A DNA stretch of 64,000 bases from positions 238,401-302,400 of the forward strand of contig NZ_KE136364.1 of the NCBI RefSeq assembly GCF_000406965.1, read 5' to 3'. Shown one piece after another: positions 63,964 to 64,000 of this stretch. Both the position numbers and the translations under genes were made by a program. A model generated the notes under the pieces. The model searched no databases. It was not told where the DNA came from and saw nothing but the letters and a program-made list of their open reading frames with translations. This stretch comes from Enterococcus avium ATCC 14025 (GTDB lineage: Bacteria; Bacillota; Bacilli; Lactobacillales; Enterococcaceae). Each line of letters begins with the position of its first letter. Positions within the stretch are counted from its first letter, which is position 1.

Positions 63964-64000
63964 ATACAAAAAGACATTTGGTTGTCCTATAATTAAATCG

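Overview
The window is a low-GC Firmicute chromosome segment, almost certainly an Enterococcus or a close relative in the Enterococcaceae. The evidence is the DUF3397-mraZ-rsmH-ftsL-pbp-mraY-murD-murG-divIB-ftsA-ftsZ-ylmE-sepF-ylmG-ylmH-divIVA-ileS gene order, a rhamnose-polysaccharide locus arranged like the enterococcal epa cluster, PepS, DUF4828, and the start and RBS style. Nearly all genes are on the + strand and tightly packed. The species cannot be fixed from sequence alone.

Layout. 1-6.4 kb: housekeeping operon folD-xseA-xseB-ispA-tlyA-argR-recN. 6.4-6.5 kb: a 38-residue DUF4044 gene on the - strand, converging on recN. 6.7-24.9 kb: division and cell-wall (dcw) cluster, opened by MraZ-box repeats and closed by divIVA and a T-box-controlled ileS. 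25-27.4 kb: zwf and a DtxR-family metalloregulator, both on the - strand. 27.6-33.5 kb: glutamate synthase gltB-gltD. 33.6-34.9 kb: DUF4828 gene and sfsA. 34.9-36.5 kb: an IS110-family element that splits a short ORF downstream of sfsA and carries a long structured non-coding end, a candidate bridge RNA. 36.5-42.9 kb: oxidoreductase, DEAD-box-like helicase, tRNA-Arg(CCT), pepS, flavodoxin, map and a YihY/BrkB membrane protein.

43-61.1 kb is an Epa-like rhamnopolysaccharide locus. It has the TagO/WecA-type initiator, two GT2 enzymes, the dTDP-L-rhamnose genes rmlA-rmlC-rmlB-rmlD, a further GT2, two polytopic membrane proteins, an ABC-2 exporter (permease and ATPase), a methyltransferase-GT2 fusion and a tandem GT2. 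The likely logic is that EpaA starts the lipid-linked chain, RmlABCD makes dTDP-rhamnose, the GTs build the chain, and the ABC pair exports it. A terminator and a promoter around 53.4-53.7 kb divide the locus into two transcription units.

61.2-64 kb is accessory sequence: small DUF1659/DUF2922 genes (one frameshifted), an unrecognised 128-residue protein, a truncated phage-type holin, and half of an acyltransferase-3 gene that ends in a terminator. This is the least orthodox part of the window. The main candidates for closer study are the IS110 non-coding RNA and its insertion site, the apparent ATT start of divIB, and this decayed DUF2922/holin module.
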